This document shows positions 7,877 through 16,504 of a DNA stretch of 38,821 nucleotides, piece by piece; positions within the stretch are counted from its first letter, which is position 1; each line of letters starts with the position of its first letter. Source of the DNA: an uncultured Gammaproteobacteria bacterium (GTDB taxonomy: Bacteria; Pseudomonadota; Gammaproteobacteria; Pseudomonadales; Halieaceae). Location: positions 1 through 38,821 of the forward strand of contig CABYJX010000001.1 in NCBI GenBank assembly GCA_902519405.1, read 5' to 3'. Below the pieces are notes generated by a model that worked only from the letters and a program-made list of their open reading frames with translations, had not been told where the DNA came from and did not search any database. The position numbers were made by a program, and so were the translations under genes.

Positions 7877-9435
7877 GCCTCGCTCCCTCTTTTAATGATT
7901 TCGGTAGCCGCATTTTTTCCTGCCAAGCCCATCAACCCGCCTCCAGGGTGAGTCCCTGCGCCGCAAAGATATAGGCCGTCCACATCTACTCCGTATTGAG
8001 AAGCCCCTGGAAAAGGTCTCATCATAAGCACCTGATCCAAGGTCATTTCCACATGATGCCACTGACCTCCCGTCATACCGTAGATTGATTCAAGATCTTT
8101 GGGTGTTAAAAGCTGGTGACTAAGAATAGAATCCTTAATTCCTGGTGCATACTGTTCAATCAAATCAATGCTGTTTTTAGCGAAAATATCGCGATGCACG
8201 TCCCACCCTCCATCAGGTTCGTAGGGTGCATACTGAACAATTGCCGAGAGGACGTGTTTTCCTGACGGCGCAAGTGTCTCATCATTCAGGCTAGAAACGC
8301 TTATGTCGATCGCTGGGGTGGGTGAATATTCGCCATATTTGACTGAATTAAAAGCGCGCTCTATATAATTCATGTCAGGGGCAATGACCAAGCGCTGTCC
8401 CATCTGCTCCGAATCAAGACCCAAAAAATTAGGGGCAGTATCAAGTGCTAGATGAAGTTTTGCCGTGCCACTTTTTCTGCGAATTTGTGTGACCCTTCTC
8501 GCCATCCCGGCCTCGATATTTCTAAGGCCCAAAAGATTGTTAAATGTAGAAAATGGGTCCGCATTAGAAACGATTATAGCTGAATAAATTACTTCTCCAT
8601 CGTCTAATGTAACTCCGCTGACTCGACTGCCTGTTTTATTGATTCGTGCAACACGATCGCCTAATCGGATTTCGACCCCAGCATCTTTTGCTGCTGCGGC
8701 AAGAGATTCTCCTAAAGCGCCCATTCCACCCTTTATTTGACTAGAACCATAATACCCATAAGTTTCGCCGACTAGCTTATAAAGAAAATTGAATACAGTA
8801 TTAGGCGACCTTGGTCCCATGTAGCCGCCCATCACGCCATCGAAACTAATCAATGCCTTTAGATTCTGATTTTCAAAGGACTCTTCCATGACATCGTAGA
8901 TATTAATCAATATCAACCGCATGAGATCATTCATGTCTTCCTTGCCAAGAAACTTCATTCCAAGTGCAAGTTTGGCCAGCGTAATGCGATCCGTCCAATT
9001 ATGCTCAACCAGTTTTGGAGCGCGCGATTCGAACACCTTTTTTAACAATTTTGCGTACTTGAGCATTTTTACTTTAAAGTCGATATAGGAAGTTTTATCT
9101 TCATCAGAGATATTTTTTCCGTCCACTGAGTCATGGCTAAGAAAAACGTGGTTGCCGTCGGAGTTGAGTCCGATTGTTTTTAAATTCTTAGCAGCGAATT
9201 GAAGACCATATTTCTCTAGTTTTAATTCTTGTATCAATGAAGGATTCAATAGATCTAGCCACTGAGCGCAGGCGGATACATTAAATCCTGGATGAATCTC
9301 ATTTGTGGCAGCACAGCCACCCGGAGCCTCTCTAGCTTCTAAAACCAGCACACTCTTTCCTGTTTTTGCAAGGAAGTTCGCACAGATCAGTCCGTTATGT
9401 CCTCCACCTACTATGATTACGTCATAATTAGTCAT
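7873..9435 (-). CDS. PYROXD2/CrtO-like FAD-dependent oxidoreductase, downstream copy
   Basis: A 520-residue flavoprotein with an N-terminal dinucleotide-binding motif (VIIVGGGHNGL, residues 5-15) and a C-terminal FAD-contact segment LCGAGTHPGGGLMG. The overall layout is that of the phytoene-desaturase superfamily, closest in appearance to the PYROXD2/CrtO-like branch rather than CrtI. The frame is open to 9498, but the ATG at 9435 has GGAGG about 9 bases upstream and starts just before the Rossmann strand, so it is chosen. It overlaps the end of the similar upstream gene by 8 bases and the start of the GcvT-family gene by 4, so this is a tightly coupled operon. Substrate unknown; carotenoid ketolase activity is not supported by this location. 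Confidence 0.85.
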   Translation of the reverse strand: MTNYDVIIVGGGHNGLICANFLAKTGKSVLVLEAREAPGGCAATNEIHPGFNVSACAQWLDLLNPSLIQELKLEKYGLQFAAKNLKTIGLNSDGNHVFLSHDSVDGKNISDEDKTSYIDFKVKMLKYAKLLKKVFESRAPKLVEHNWTDRITLAKLALGMKFLGKEDMNDLMRLILINIYDVMEESFENQNLKALISFDGVMGGYMGPRSPNTVFNFLYKLVGETYGYYGSSQIKGGMGALGESLAAAAKDAGVEIRLGDRVARINKTGSRVSGVTLDDGEVIYSAIIVSNADPFSTFNNLLGLRNIEAGMARRVTQIRRKSGTAKLHLALDTAPNFLGLDSEQMGQRLVIAPDMNYIERAFNSVKYGEYSPTPAIDISVSSLNDETLAPSGKHVLSAIVQYAPYEPDGGWDVHRDIFAKNSIDLIEQYAPGIKDSILSHQLLTPKDLESIYGMTGGQWHHVEMTLDQVLMMRPFPGASQYGVDVDGLYLCGAGTHPGGGLMGLAGKNAATEIIKRGSEA

Positions 9436-11056
9436 CGGCGTAACCTCCAGGAATAATATCTGGTCTCTTAAGATCGGCCAAAATCTCCCGAGCCGCATTG
9501 GCGCCCGGTGCGGCCATCACCCCACCACCGGGATGAGTTCCAGATCCACACATATACATACCTTTTATCGGACCACGATATTGTGCATATCCAGGGAAAG
9601 GTCGATTGAATAATAATTGATCGAACGTGAGTTCACCCTGAAAAATATTTCCCTCCGTTAGACCGACTTCAGCCTCTATCTCGCGCGGAGTCCTTGTTTC
9701 ACAATGTAAAATAAGGTCCTTGAAGTCAGGACTATATGCGCTTATCTGGTCGAGAACCGATTTTTCGAACCCGTCTTTATCTGCATCAGTCCATTCCTCA
9801 CCTTCTATTTTAGGGGGCGCATACTGCACAAAAACTGACATCATATGTTTTCCTGGAGGCGCCATGGTCGGGTCAACCTGAGTCGGAATCAGCATATCAA
9901 CGTAGGGATCTTTTGACCAAGTTCCATCTTTCCAGTCATCGTAGGCCCGTTCTAATCTCGTCAGCGAATCTGAAAAATGCATTTCACCAACTCGAAGCGG
10001 ACTATCGTTGGGTAAGTTATTAAATGTAGGCAAACCATCCAATGCGATATTTAGTTTTCCCGAAGAGCCGCGGATTTTAAATTTCTCCGCTTTTTTTATT
10101 ACTTCCTCTGGAAGATCAGCTGGATCCATAACGTCTAGGAAGGTGCGTTTCGGATCAAGATTAGAGACCACTATGGGAGCCCCAATTTCATTTCCATTTT
10201 TTAATGCGACGCCAGTAGTCTTTCCGTTTTTGATAGTGATTTGATCAACGTCAGCATCGCAAATAATTTCTCCGCCAAAAGACTGGAATGATTTTGCCAG
10301 GGCATCGGCGACCGCTCCCATTCCACCTCGTGCAAAGCCCCATTCCCCTACATTTCCATCTACGTCACCCATGTAGTGATGGAGTAACACATAAGCGGTT
10401 CCTGGAGAGTAGACCCCCAGTGCGGTGCCAATAATACCGCTTCCCGCCATATGGGCTTTAATCACATCTGTTTCAAAATATTCGTCGAGATAATCCCCGA
10501 CACTTTTTGTCCAAAAGCGAATAGTATCTGCTAAACCCTCTTCGCCCATGTCGAGAAAAGCTCCGGCAAATTCCGCTAAATCTTTAAGATCTCGTAATTT
10601 TAAAGATGTGGGATCAGGAGGTCTTTTGAGAAGGAAGGGCCTAATGAGTCGAGTTTGTTTCATGACATCTGCCGCGTATCGCTCGTAAGCATTGGCATCT
10701 CGCTTTGAGAACCGAGCCATCTCGCGGTATTGGCGATCGTGGTCATGATAATTGCCAAAGTGGTCACCGTTACGCATCATTGTAACGCCACCGCCATAGG
10801 GAACCACCTGCAGGCCATGTCTAGGAAGTTCCAGATCCCGAGTTATTTCCGGACGAAGCAAGCTACATACATAGGAGCAGTTAGAATAAAACCAGCCTTT
10901 GTGGAGTTCTCTAGATACAGTTGCTCCTCCAATATATGGGTTGCGTTCTAGGACAGCGACCCTGAGACCTGATTTGGCAAGGTAAGCTCCGTTAGTGAGA
11001 CCGTTATGCCCTGCTCCGATTACTATAACATCGTACTTATCCACACTTGTCTCCAT
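9428..11056 (-). CDS. PYROXD2/CrtO-like FAD-dependent oxidoreductase, upstream copy
   Basis: A 542-residue relative of the next gene in the operon. It shows VIVIGAGHNGLTNGAYLAKSG for the FAD ADP-binding fold, YIGGATVSRE, the conserved SLLRPEITRDLELPRHGL segment typical of the PYROXD2-like group, and CGSGTHPGGGVM near the C-terminus. The two tandem proteins align by eye along their whole length but are clearly diverged, so this is an old duplication and they may form a heteromer or act on consecutive intermediates. The gene begins 23 bases after the Asp/Asn hydroxylase-like gene on the same strand. The physiological reaction of this family is poorly known, and the call is limited to a FAD-dependent oxidoreductase or dehydrogenase. 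Confidence 0.85.
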   Translation of the reverse strand: METSVDKYDVIVIGAGHNGLTNGAYLAKSGLRVAVLERNPYIGGATVSRELHKGWFYSNCSYVCSLLRPEITRDLELPRHGLQVVPYGGGVTMMRNGDHFGNYHDHDRQYREMARFSKRDANAYERYAADVMKQTRLIRPFLLKRPPDPTSLKLRDLKDLAEFAGAFLDMGEEGLADTIRFWTKSVGDYLDEYFETDVIKAHMAGSGIIGTALGVYSPGTAYVLLHHYMGDVDGNVGEWGFARGGMGAVADALAKSFQSFGGEIICDADVDQITIKNGKTTGVALKNGNEIGAPIVVSNLDPKRTFLDVMDPADLPEEVIKKAEKFKIRGSSGKLNIALDGLPTFNNLPNDSPLRVGEMHFSDSLTRLERAYDDWKDGTWSKDPYVDMLIPTQVDPTMAPPGKHMMSVFVQYAPPKIEGEEWTDADKDGFEKSVLDQISAYSPDFKDLILHCETRTPREIEAEVGLTEGNIFQGELTFDQLLFNRPFPGYAQYRGPIKGMYMCGSGTHPGGGVMAAPGANAAREILADLKRPDIIPGGYADD

Positions 11057-11079
11057 TAATCATACTGTGCGCAAAGGCA

Positions 11080-11640
11080 TTACTCTCGGTTAATTTTCTC
11101 TGGCGGCACATAATCAAAAATAAAGTTTATTCTACTGCTTTCACCTTTATTCATCACGCTGTGTTTCATTTGATTATTAATTTCGTAAACATTGCCAATC
11201 TCAAACTGATATGGACGTCCGTCAATCATGAATCGCACCTTAGAATTAGTACTAATTGGTATGTGGATTCTATGTCCATGGTGAAAAGACGGGTGCCTAT
11301 CAGTGTGCGGAATTATAAAACCGCCTGGCTCAAGTCGTGCAGCCATCGCACGTATTATCGTACCGCCAATTGGGTAATGATCCTGCAAGATATCATGCAT
11401 AAGTGGGATCGCCTGTTTAGCAAGTAGATCCCAACCGCTTTCTTGTGTTACCTCAATATTTGGCCAGCCCTCTCCGGTAGTAAATACTAAAACAATCGAA
11501 TGGGTGTATTGGTGAACTTCGTAGTCATTTTGCCGATCTTGATTATTCAACCATGCCTCCTCCGGCTGATTTAGAATAGCCTGTTGAAGAGTTTCGATTT
11601 TATACTGACCAAGCTCTTTGATCGGCACGCCAATATCCAT
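11080..11640 (-). CDS. Aspartyl/asparaginyl beta-hydroxylase family 2-oxoglutarate dioxygenase
   Basis: A 186-residue protein of the Asp/Asn beta-hydroxylase family, a double-stranded beta-helix Fe(II)/2-oxoglutarate dioxygenase fold. Key visible residues are H112-T-D114 in IIPHTDRH, the strand HRIHIPISTN, VYEINNQMKH with H160, and R170 (2-oxoglutarate carboxylate candidate) in SSRINFIFDYV. It lacks a signal peptide or membrane segment, so it acts in the cytoplasm. It is the first gene of the leftward string that includes the two FAD oxidoreductases, the GcvT-family protein and the Rieske oxygenase. The target (a protein side chain or a small molecule) is unknown. In this context a small-molecule hydroxylation is possible, but that is inference. 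Confidence 0.85.
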   Translation of the reverse strand: MDIGVPIKELGQYKIETLQQAILNQPEEAWLNNQDRQNDYEVHQYTHSIVLVFTTGEGWPNIEVTQESGWDLLAKQAIPLMHDILQDHYPIGGTIIRAMAARLEPGGFIIPHTDRHPSFHHGHRIHIPISTNSKVRFMIDGRPYQFEIGNVYEINNQMKHSVMNKGESSRINFIFDYVPPEKINRE

Positions 11641-11819
11641 GGGTTTTCCTATAAATAAGTATGCAGGACAAGTCCTATTTTAGTATTCCTACGCATTTCA
11701 TGCACTATTTTCTCACATACCAATTATTTTCCTCATTCAAGGGTGAGTGACTAAAGCTAAATTATGTTAGACACTAGGAAGCGTTATTTTAATGAAAGTC
11801 TAATAGAAAGAGGCGAATA

Positions 11820-13127
11820 TTGAAAAATATTAGTAGAAAATGGCCTGTACGTTTCGAAGTATTTATCTTGCGCATTTTTTTTCTATTTGCGGCGATTGAA
11901 TGTCTTGCATCGTCTAAGGCTCTTGTTGGTGATGCGATTATCGATGGTGTGTCTAGAGAGTTAATATTTAATTCGGCAATACTAGTAAAAGATGACCGAA
12001 TTATCGGTATTGTTGCAACCGACGATATTCCTTTAGGGTACTCGGTGATTCGACTTGAGAGGATGACCCTCATGCCAGGAATGATTAATGGACATGAGCA
12101 CCCCTTGTTACACAAGCATGATTATCAAAACGGACATTTGCAGGCGTCATCCGCCTATAAAGCATTACTGGGCTTAGCCACCATGCAGCGTTGGTTGCAG
12201 CACGGGTGGACTACAATAAGAGTCATGGGGGATGGAGATATTTTTTATGGCAATCAAGCTATACGAAAAGCTGTAGAGGAGGGAGTTTTTAAAGGGCCAA
12301 GGATTACCGGAGCAGCTCATTATATATCTACTACTGGCGGGGGAGGTGATATTAATTTTTTATCACCAGAGCAAATCGTCATTCCCGACGGACTGATCGC
12401 CGATGGCCCAGATGAAATTCGCAAAGCGATCCGTACGGAGATTAAATATGGTTCTGATTGGATCAAGATAATGGTCACGGGAGCATTCCACTCTGTCGGA
12501 GATGATCCAAAAAATATCGCATTTAGCGATGATGAATTATTAGCAGCCGTTTCAGAGGCCCGTCGTCATAATGTGCCTGTGGCTGCACATGCGCATGCAC
12601 TAGAAGGTATTAACAAAGCAGTGCGGGTTGGTGTCAGATCGATAGAGCATGGGACTTATCTAAATGATGAGTCTATCCGGTTAATGGTAAAGCATGGAAC
12701 TTTCTACGTACCGACAATTTACGTCGGCGACTACTATGCTAATTCGGGGAAATTGCTTGCTCAAGGAAAAAATGACGACCCATACTTGAGTTATCGAGCC
12801 GAATGGCTGAGCAATATTGGAAAAGCTCATGACGCGGGAGTAAAAGTAGTTGTTGGTGTTGATCTTGGCGGTTACAGCATAGAGCCGGAGGCCTATGCTA
12901 GGGAGTTCGCTACATTAATCGAGGCAGGTTTAAGCCCGATGAGTGCTATCAAGGCCGGGACTAGTGTCGCCGCAGAAATGTTGCGATGGGATGATCGTAT
13001 AGGATCCATAAAACCAGGTATGCTTGCTGATATAATTGCAGTTCAAGGCAATCCGCTTGAAGATATCGCTACTTTGGAGTTTCCCACCTTCGTTATGATC
13101 GGAGGAAAAATCGTTCGCACACCCTAG
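11820..13127 (+). CDS. Exported metal-dependent amidohydrolase (imidazolonepropionase/prolidase-like)
   Basis: A 435-residue amidohydrolase. The active-site pattern is H92-E-H94 in MINGHEH, K216 (candidate carboxylated Lys) in WIKIMVTG, H257 in VAAHAHA, H277 in SIEHGTY and D348 in VVVGVDLGG, matching the binuclear Zn Xaa-Pro/arginine carboxypeptidase-like branch. The C-terminal IKPGMLADIIAVQGNPLEDI is typical. The first 30 residues look like a signal peptide, with basic residues (KNISRKWPVR) then a hydrophobic run to ECLA, so it is probably periplasmic. The start is TTG, with AGAGGC a few bases upstream; no in-frame ATG precedes the first catalytic motif. It converges with an MFS gene 4 bases away. 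Substrates are likely N-acyl amino acids or dipeptides, not defined by sequence. Confidence 0.88.
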   Translation: MKNISRKWPVRFEVFILRIFFLFAAIECLASSKALVGDAIIDGVSRELIFNSAILVKDDRIIGIVATDDIPLGYSVIRLERMTLMPGMINGHEHPLLHKHDYQNGHLQASSAYKALLGLATMQRWLQHGWTTIRVMGDGDIFYGNQAIRKAVEEGVFKGPRITGAAHYISTTGGGGDINFLSPEQIVIPDGLIADGPDEIRKAIRTEIKYGSDWIKIMVTGAFHSVGDDPKNIAFSDDELLAAVSEARRHNVPVAAHAHALEGINKAVRVGVRSIEHGTYLNDESIRLMVKHGTFYVPTIYVGDYYANSGKLLAQGKNDDPYLSYRAEWLSNIGKAHDAGVKVVVGVDLGGYSIEPEAYAREFATLIEAGLSPMSAIKAGTSVAAEMLRWDDRIGSIKPGMLADIIAVQGNPLEDIATLEFPTFVMIGGKIVRTP

Positions 13128-13131
13128 ACTT

Positions 13132-14352
13132 TTAGGTTGCCTCGGCCATGTCTGGGTACTGTTTTCTTAAGTGAAGGTAAAGCCAACCATAAACGATCAG
13201 TGCTAGGAGTGTAGCGGAGGCACAAAATACAAAGACCCCTGAGTATCCCAAGTTTGCTCCAAGGAGGGAAGCAGAAATATTAGGTCCGACCATCTGACCG
13301 AAACCTTGTGCGGCTGGCAGGTAAGCCGAGTAGCGTCCTCCATGATCGAAATTGGCGAGAGAGCCCATTTGGTAGACATCAGTAAAAATCCACACCAGAT
13401 TGAATATCAAAACGCTGACCAGGAACTTCGCTTCACTTACTCCGAATATTAGTATGGCCACACATAGCGTTGTTGTAGATAGGGCAACCAAAAGGGGGCG
13501 CAATAAACCAAATCGATTACTTAGTAGTGTCGCAAATAGGCAACCAAGAAAGGAACAAAGAGAAACCCAAATCAATACCTTCCCCACGAATTCAGCGTTT
13601 GTGCCACCTTCTAATGCCGCCAACTCAATATAAGTCCAGTAGCTACCAATATTCACATAGGTTAAAAATATTGCTCCTAGGCATACCCACGGAAGATAGC
13701 TTGGAAAGCGAGGTGATGAAACTTCGAGAGCAGTGTTCTTCTCTTTTGGCCCTATTTTTGCGTGACTCTGAAGCCAAGGCACAAAGGGAAGCGTTGCAAG
13801 AAAGCATACAATGAAAACCCAGTAAATTCCGTTCATACTTAGGGTCGGCAAAAATCTCATTTCAAGCGCTTGAGAAAAGGCAAAACTAAACAGCATTAAG
13901 TTATAGGCTAATGCTGGCCGGACGGACATTCCAAATACAGCGATTGCTACAGATGAATATATACCACTGCCAAATCCCGCGGCAAGGCGTAACCATAGCA
14001 CCTGGTCATAGTCCACGTATTTAAGACACATGATGTTTGCAGTCGTAGCGATGAGAATTCCAAGCACTACTAGCAATCTTCTGTTTACGCGATTGATCAT
14101 CCAAGCGGCAATAACTGCACCCAAGGATAATCCGCCTAAATCCATTCCAGCGACTCGACCGACCTCTATCTCAGAAAAGCCCAACTTAGTAGCCCATGCC
14201 GTTGCAATGACGGGAATACCTACCAGCACGCCATATCCAACGAGCACCATATAAAGAGCGACTACCAGTGCCTTGGGGTCGTCTTTCATCAGTGCGCCCC
14301 AGTCTTCCTTAGCTAGCGCGAAACCGGTCTTTTCTTGTTGATTTGTCACCAT
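13132..14352 (-). CDS. MFS transporter
   Basis: A 406-residue membrane protein with about 12 hydrophobic segments. The first begins near residue 28 (ALVVALYMVLVGYGVLVGIPVI region), and the loop after the second is MINRVNRRLL, a variant of the basic MFS loop 2-3 motif. A central cytoplasmic loop (about residues 200-215) is polar and charged. The ATG is preceded by AAAGGAT, a good ribosome-binding site. It is a monocistronic leftward gene between the convergent amidohydrolase and the divergent TPR gene. The substrate cannot be assigned; its neighbour suggests import or export of peptide-like or acylated small molecules, weakly. Confidence 0.85.
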   Translation of the reverse strand: MVTNQQEKTGFALAKEDWGALMKDDPKALVVALYMVLVGYGVLVGIPVIATAWATKLGFSEIEVGRVAGMDLGGLSLGAVIAAWMINRVNRRLLVVLGILIATTANIMCLKYVDYDQVLWLRLAAGFGSGIYSSVAIAVFGMSVRPALAYNLMLFSFAFSQALEMRFLPTLSMNGIYWVFIVCFLATLPFVPWLQSHAKIGPKEKNTALEVSSPRFPSYLPWVCLGAIFLTYVNIGSYWTYIELAALEGGTNAEFVGKVLIWVSLCSFLGCLFATLLSNRFGLLRPLLVALSTTTLCVAILIFGVSEAKFLVSVLIFNLVWIFTDVYQMGSLANFDHGGRYSAYLPAAQGFGQMVGPNISASLLGANLGYSGVFVFCASATLLALIVYGWLYLHLRKQYPDMAEAT

Positions 14353-14494
14353 TGGTATCCTTTAAAAATGGCTCTAAAATAAGGCTCAGATTATTTAACT
14401 AAGCAAATTTGAGAGGATCAAAAAAATAGCCTATTACAATACTCATCTCAGAATGAAATCTAGAAAATAGGTTAGTTGAACTAGGGAACGACAT

Positions 14495-14977
14495 ATGTCA
14501 GAGATTATACCAAAAAGAAGATATAACGAAATTATTGAGCACCTAAAAAACGGCAGAGATGCTGAGGCAGAGAAACTTTGCCGTCAAGCTATTGATGAAC
14601 TCGGCGACGTGAATTTCATAGCCTTACTGGGGACAATTTTGGCTAGAGGTAATGATTTGCATGCAGCTGAACGTGAGCTTCGAAAAGCTGTACAGATCGC
14701 GCCAGCTTATCCCAAGGCGAATGAGGAGCTAGGTGCCGTACTTTTAGGTCTTGGTAAACCTGACGAGGCAATCCCCTACTTAAGCAAGGCGATTGAGCTT
14801 AATCCAAACTCGGCTGATGGGTTCTTCGCGCTAAGCGGTGCTTTGAAGCTAGTGGGTGATAATAACGCGGCCTCTAAAGCTTTTACGGAGGCACAGCGAC
14901 TTTCACCAAGTAAGGCTAAGCTCGAAAAAGCCGGTAGGTTATTTGCGGAAAAAAATTCAGAGAAGCGGAAAAGTTAG
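14495..14977 (+). CDS. TPR N-terminal part of a frame-broken TPR-sulfotransferase
   Basis: A 160-residue frame made of tetratricopeptide repeats, for example AERELRKAVQIAPAYPKANE and AIPYLSKAIELNPNSADGFF. It starts at an ATG preceded by AGGGAA. The frame ends soon after a run of seven A at 14949-14955. Moving one base back at that run reads straight into FREAEKLAQELVLENPRDIN and then the downstream TPR-sulfotransferase frame, so this is the amino-terminal third of one gene of about 660 codons rather than a separate protein. The break is a genuine frameshift mutation, a homopolymer sequencing error, or a slippage (recoding) site; the sequence alone does not decide. Alone it would be a small TPR scaffold without catalytic domain. 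Confidence 0.8.
   Translation: MSEIIPKRRYNEIIEHLKNGRDAEAEKLCRQAIDELGDVNFIALLGTILARGNDLHAAERELRKAVQIAPAYPKANEELGAVLLGLGKPDEAIPYLSKAIELNPNSADGFFALSGALKLVGDNNAASKAFTEAQRLSPSKAKLEKAGRLFAEKNSEKRKS
14949..14955 (+). other. Frameshift site: A7 homopolymer in TPR-sulfotransferase gene
   Basis: Seven consecutive A bases sit where the zero frame reads GAA AAA AAT. Slipping back one base, or having one more A, gives GAA AAA AAA TTC and rejoins the downstream open frame without any missing repeat. Poly-A runs of this length are known sites of transcriptional slippage and of sequencing indels. Confidence 0.75.
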
Positions 14978-15024
14978 CACAAGAACTTGTATTAGAAAAT
15001 CCTCGAGATATTAACGCAGCTTTA

Positions 15025-16479
15025 TTGCTGTCTAAAATCGCTATGGATGCTAGTTGTTATGCAGACGCAGAAAAAATCCTAAGAAGAATCGTCAATATGG
15101 CACCGAGGTTTATAGTGGCATGGCATGAGCTTGCTACTGCTGTCAAAGAGCAGCAACGAATGGAAGAGGCTCTGGAAATACTAGAGCATGCTTTAGACCT
15201 AGATCAGACAAATGCAGAGAGTCATTATCGATACGCCGCTGCCTTGGCTACAGCCGGCAAAACAGAGGAGTCAGTCCACTTTTATCAAAAATCAATTGAG
15301 TTAAATCCAAGCCAAGTGGGTGCCTTTGTTGGCTTAGGACATGTACTTAAAACGTTGGGAAACTACGACGAAGGTATTGAAGCCTATAAGGGGGCCATTG
15401 ATCTGAAGCCAAACTTTGGAGAAATCTATTTTAGTCTAGCTAATTTAAAGACATATAAATTTTCTGATTCAGATATGGAAGACATGTTGCAGCGTGTAGA
15501 TCAAGAAGGTTTGAGCTTAGATTCTGAGGTGCATTTTTCCTTCACCTTGGGAAAAGCGTTTGAGGATAGAAAACATTTTGATCGGGCCTTTGAGTATTAT
15601 CATCGTGGTAATTCAAAACATCGGGGGACTATTGCATATGATCCGGTTCAGACATCGATAACGCATCAAAAGATACGCGATACCTTCGATGCAGATTTGT
15701 TAGACTCACTTCGCGAGCAGGGAGTAGGCGCTGAGCAAGCCGATCCTATTTTTATTTTAGGCCTGCCTAGATCAGGGTCAACGTTGTTGGAACAGATTTT
15801 GGCGAGCCACAGCCAGGTAGACGGTACAAGCGAGCTACCTGATCTTGGAAGAATTTCTAATATGGTGACCGATAAAGAAAGTGGTCGTCAGTATCCAGAG
15901 GGGATTCGAGAAATGGATCCAAAAGATATTACCGCTTTGGGTCAGGAATATCTTACTCGAACAAGAAGACATCGTGGGAGTAGCCCCTACTTCACAGATA
16001 AAATGCCTAATAACTTTGCGCATATTGGATTGATCTTAGCAACCATGCCAAATGCGAAGATTATTGACGCTCGGCGTTATCCACTGGACAGTTGCGTCGG
16101 GTGCTACAAGCAACACTTTGCACGCGGCCAAACATTTACTTACGATCTTTTTGAATTGGCTGAGTTCTACCTCGAATACGATGAGATCATGACCCACTGG
16201 GACAAGGTGGCTCCGAAAAAAGTATTGCGAGTCCAATACGAAGAGGTAGTAGATGATCTTCAGCATCAGGTCCGTAGGATACTAGATTACTGTAAGCTAC
16301 CATTTGAGCAACAATGTGTAGATTTCCACGAGACTAAACGAGCGGTGCGAACAGCGAGCTCGGAACAGGTTAGACAACCTATATACTCCGGTTCCATTGG
16401 CACTTGGCGACGATTTGAAAAACATATTGGACCTTTAATTGAGGGTCTTAATCCATTGATCGGCGATGGAAAAAAATAG
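15025..16479 (+). CDS. TPR-sulfotransferase (C-terminal part of frame-broken gene)
   Basis: A 484-residue frame with four or more further TPR units (for example VHFYQKSIELNPSQVGAF and GIEAYKGAIDLKPNFGEIY), then a sulfotransferase domain. GLPRSGSTLLEQIL (residues 246-259, PRSGST at 248-253) is the PAPS 5'-phosphosulfate-binding loop, and a later KIIDARRYPLDSCVGCYKQHF segment is the 3'-phosphate-binding region. Such TPR-sulfotransferase fusions are common in marine proteobacteria and transfer sulfate from PAPS to unknown acceptors. The Met at 15025 is an arbitrary internal residue; the same frame is open back to the A7 run at 14949 and matches TPR sequence throughout, so the true gene begins at 14495. 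If not recoded, the protein loses its N-terminal repeats. Confidence 0.85.
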   Translation: MLSKIAMDASCYADAEKILRRIVNMAPRFIVAWHELATAVKEQQRMEEALEILEHALDLDQTNAESHYRYAAALATAGKTEESVHFYQKSIELNPSQVGAFVGLGHVLKTLGNYDEGIEAYKGAIDLKPNFGEIYFSLANLKTYKFSDSDMEDMLQRVDQEGLSLDSEVHFSFTLGKAFEDRKHFDRAFEYYHRGNSKHRGTIAYDPVQTSITHQKIRDTFDADLLDSLREQGVGAEQADPIFILGLPRSGSTLLEQILASHSQVDGTSELPDLGRISNMVTDKESGRQYPEGIREMDPKDITALGQEYLTRTRRHRGSSPYFTDKMPNNFAHIGLILATMPNAKIIDARRYPLDSCVGCYKQHFARGQTFTYDLFELAEFYLEYDEIMTHWDKVAPKKVLRVQYEEVVDDLQHQVRRILDYCKLPFEQQCVDFHETKRAVRTASSEQVRQPIYSGSIGTWRRFEKHIGPLIEGLNPLIGDGKK

Positions 16480-16504
16480 ATTTAACTGTCTAGGGTAATT
16501 AAAG

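Noticed and set aside
7873-11056. Calling the tandem FAD enzymes crtI or crtO of carotenoid synthesis
   Set aside because: True CrtI and CrtD are present in the pigment cluster, these are linked to Rieske and GcvT-type genes, and their motifs look PYROXD2-like.
11047-11427. 126-codon plus-strand frame over the Asp/Asn hydroxylase gene
   Set aside because: Antisense to a gene with conserved HTD and His motifs; treated as a shadow.
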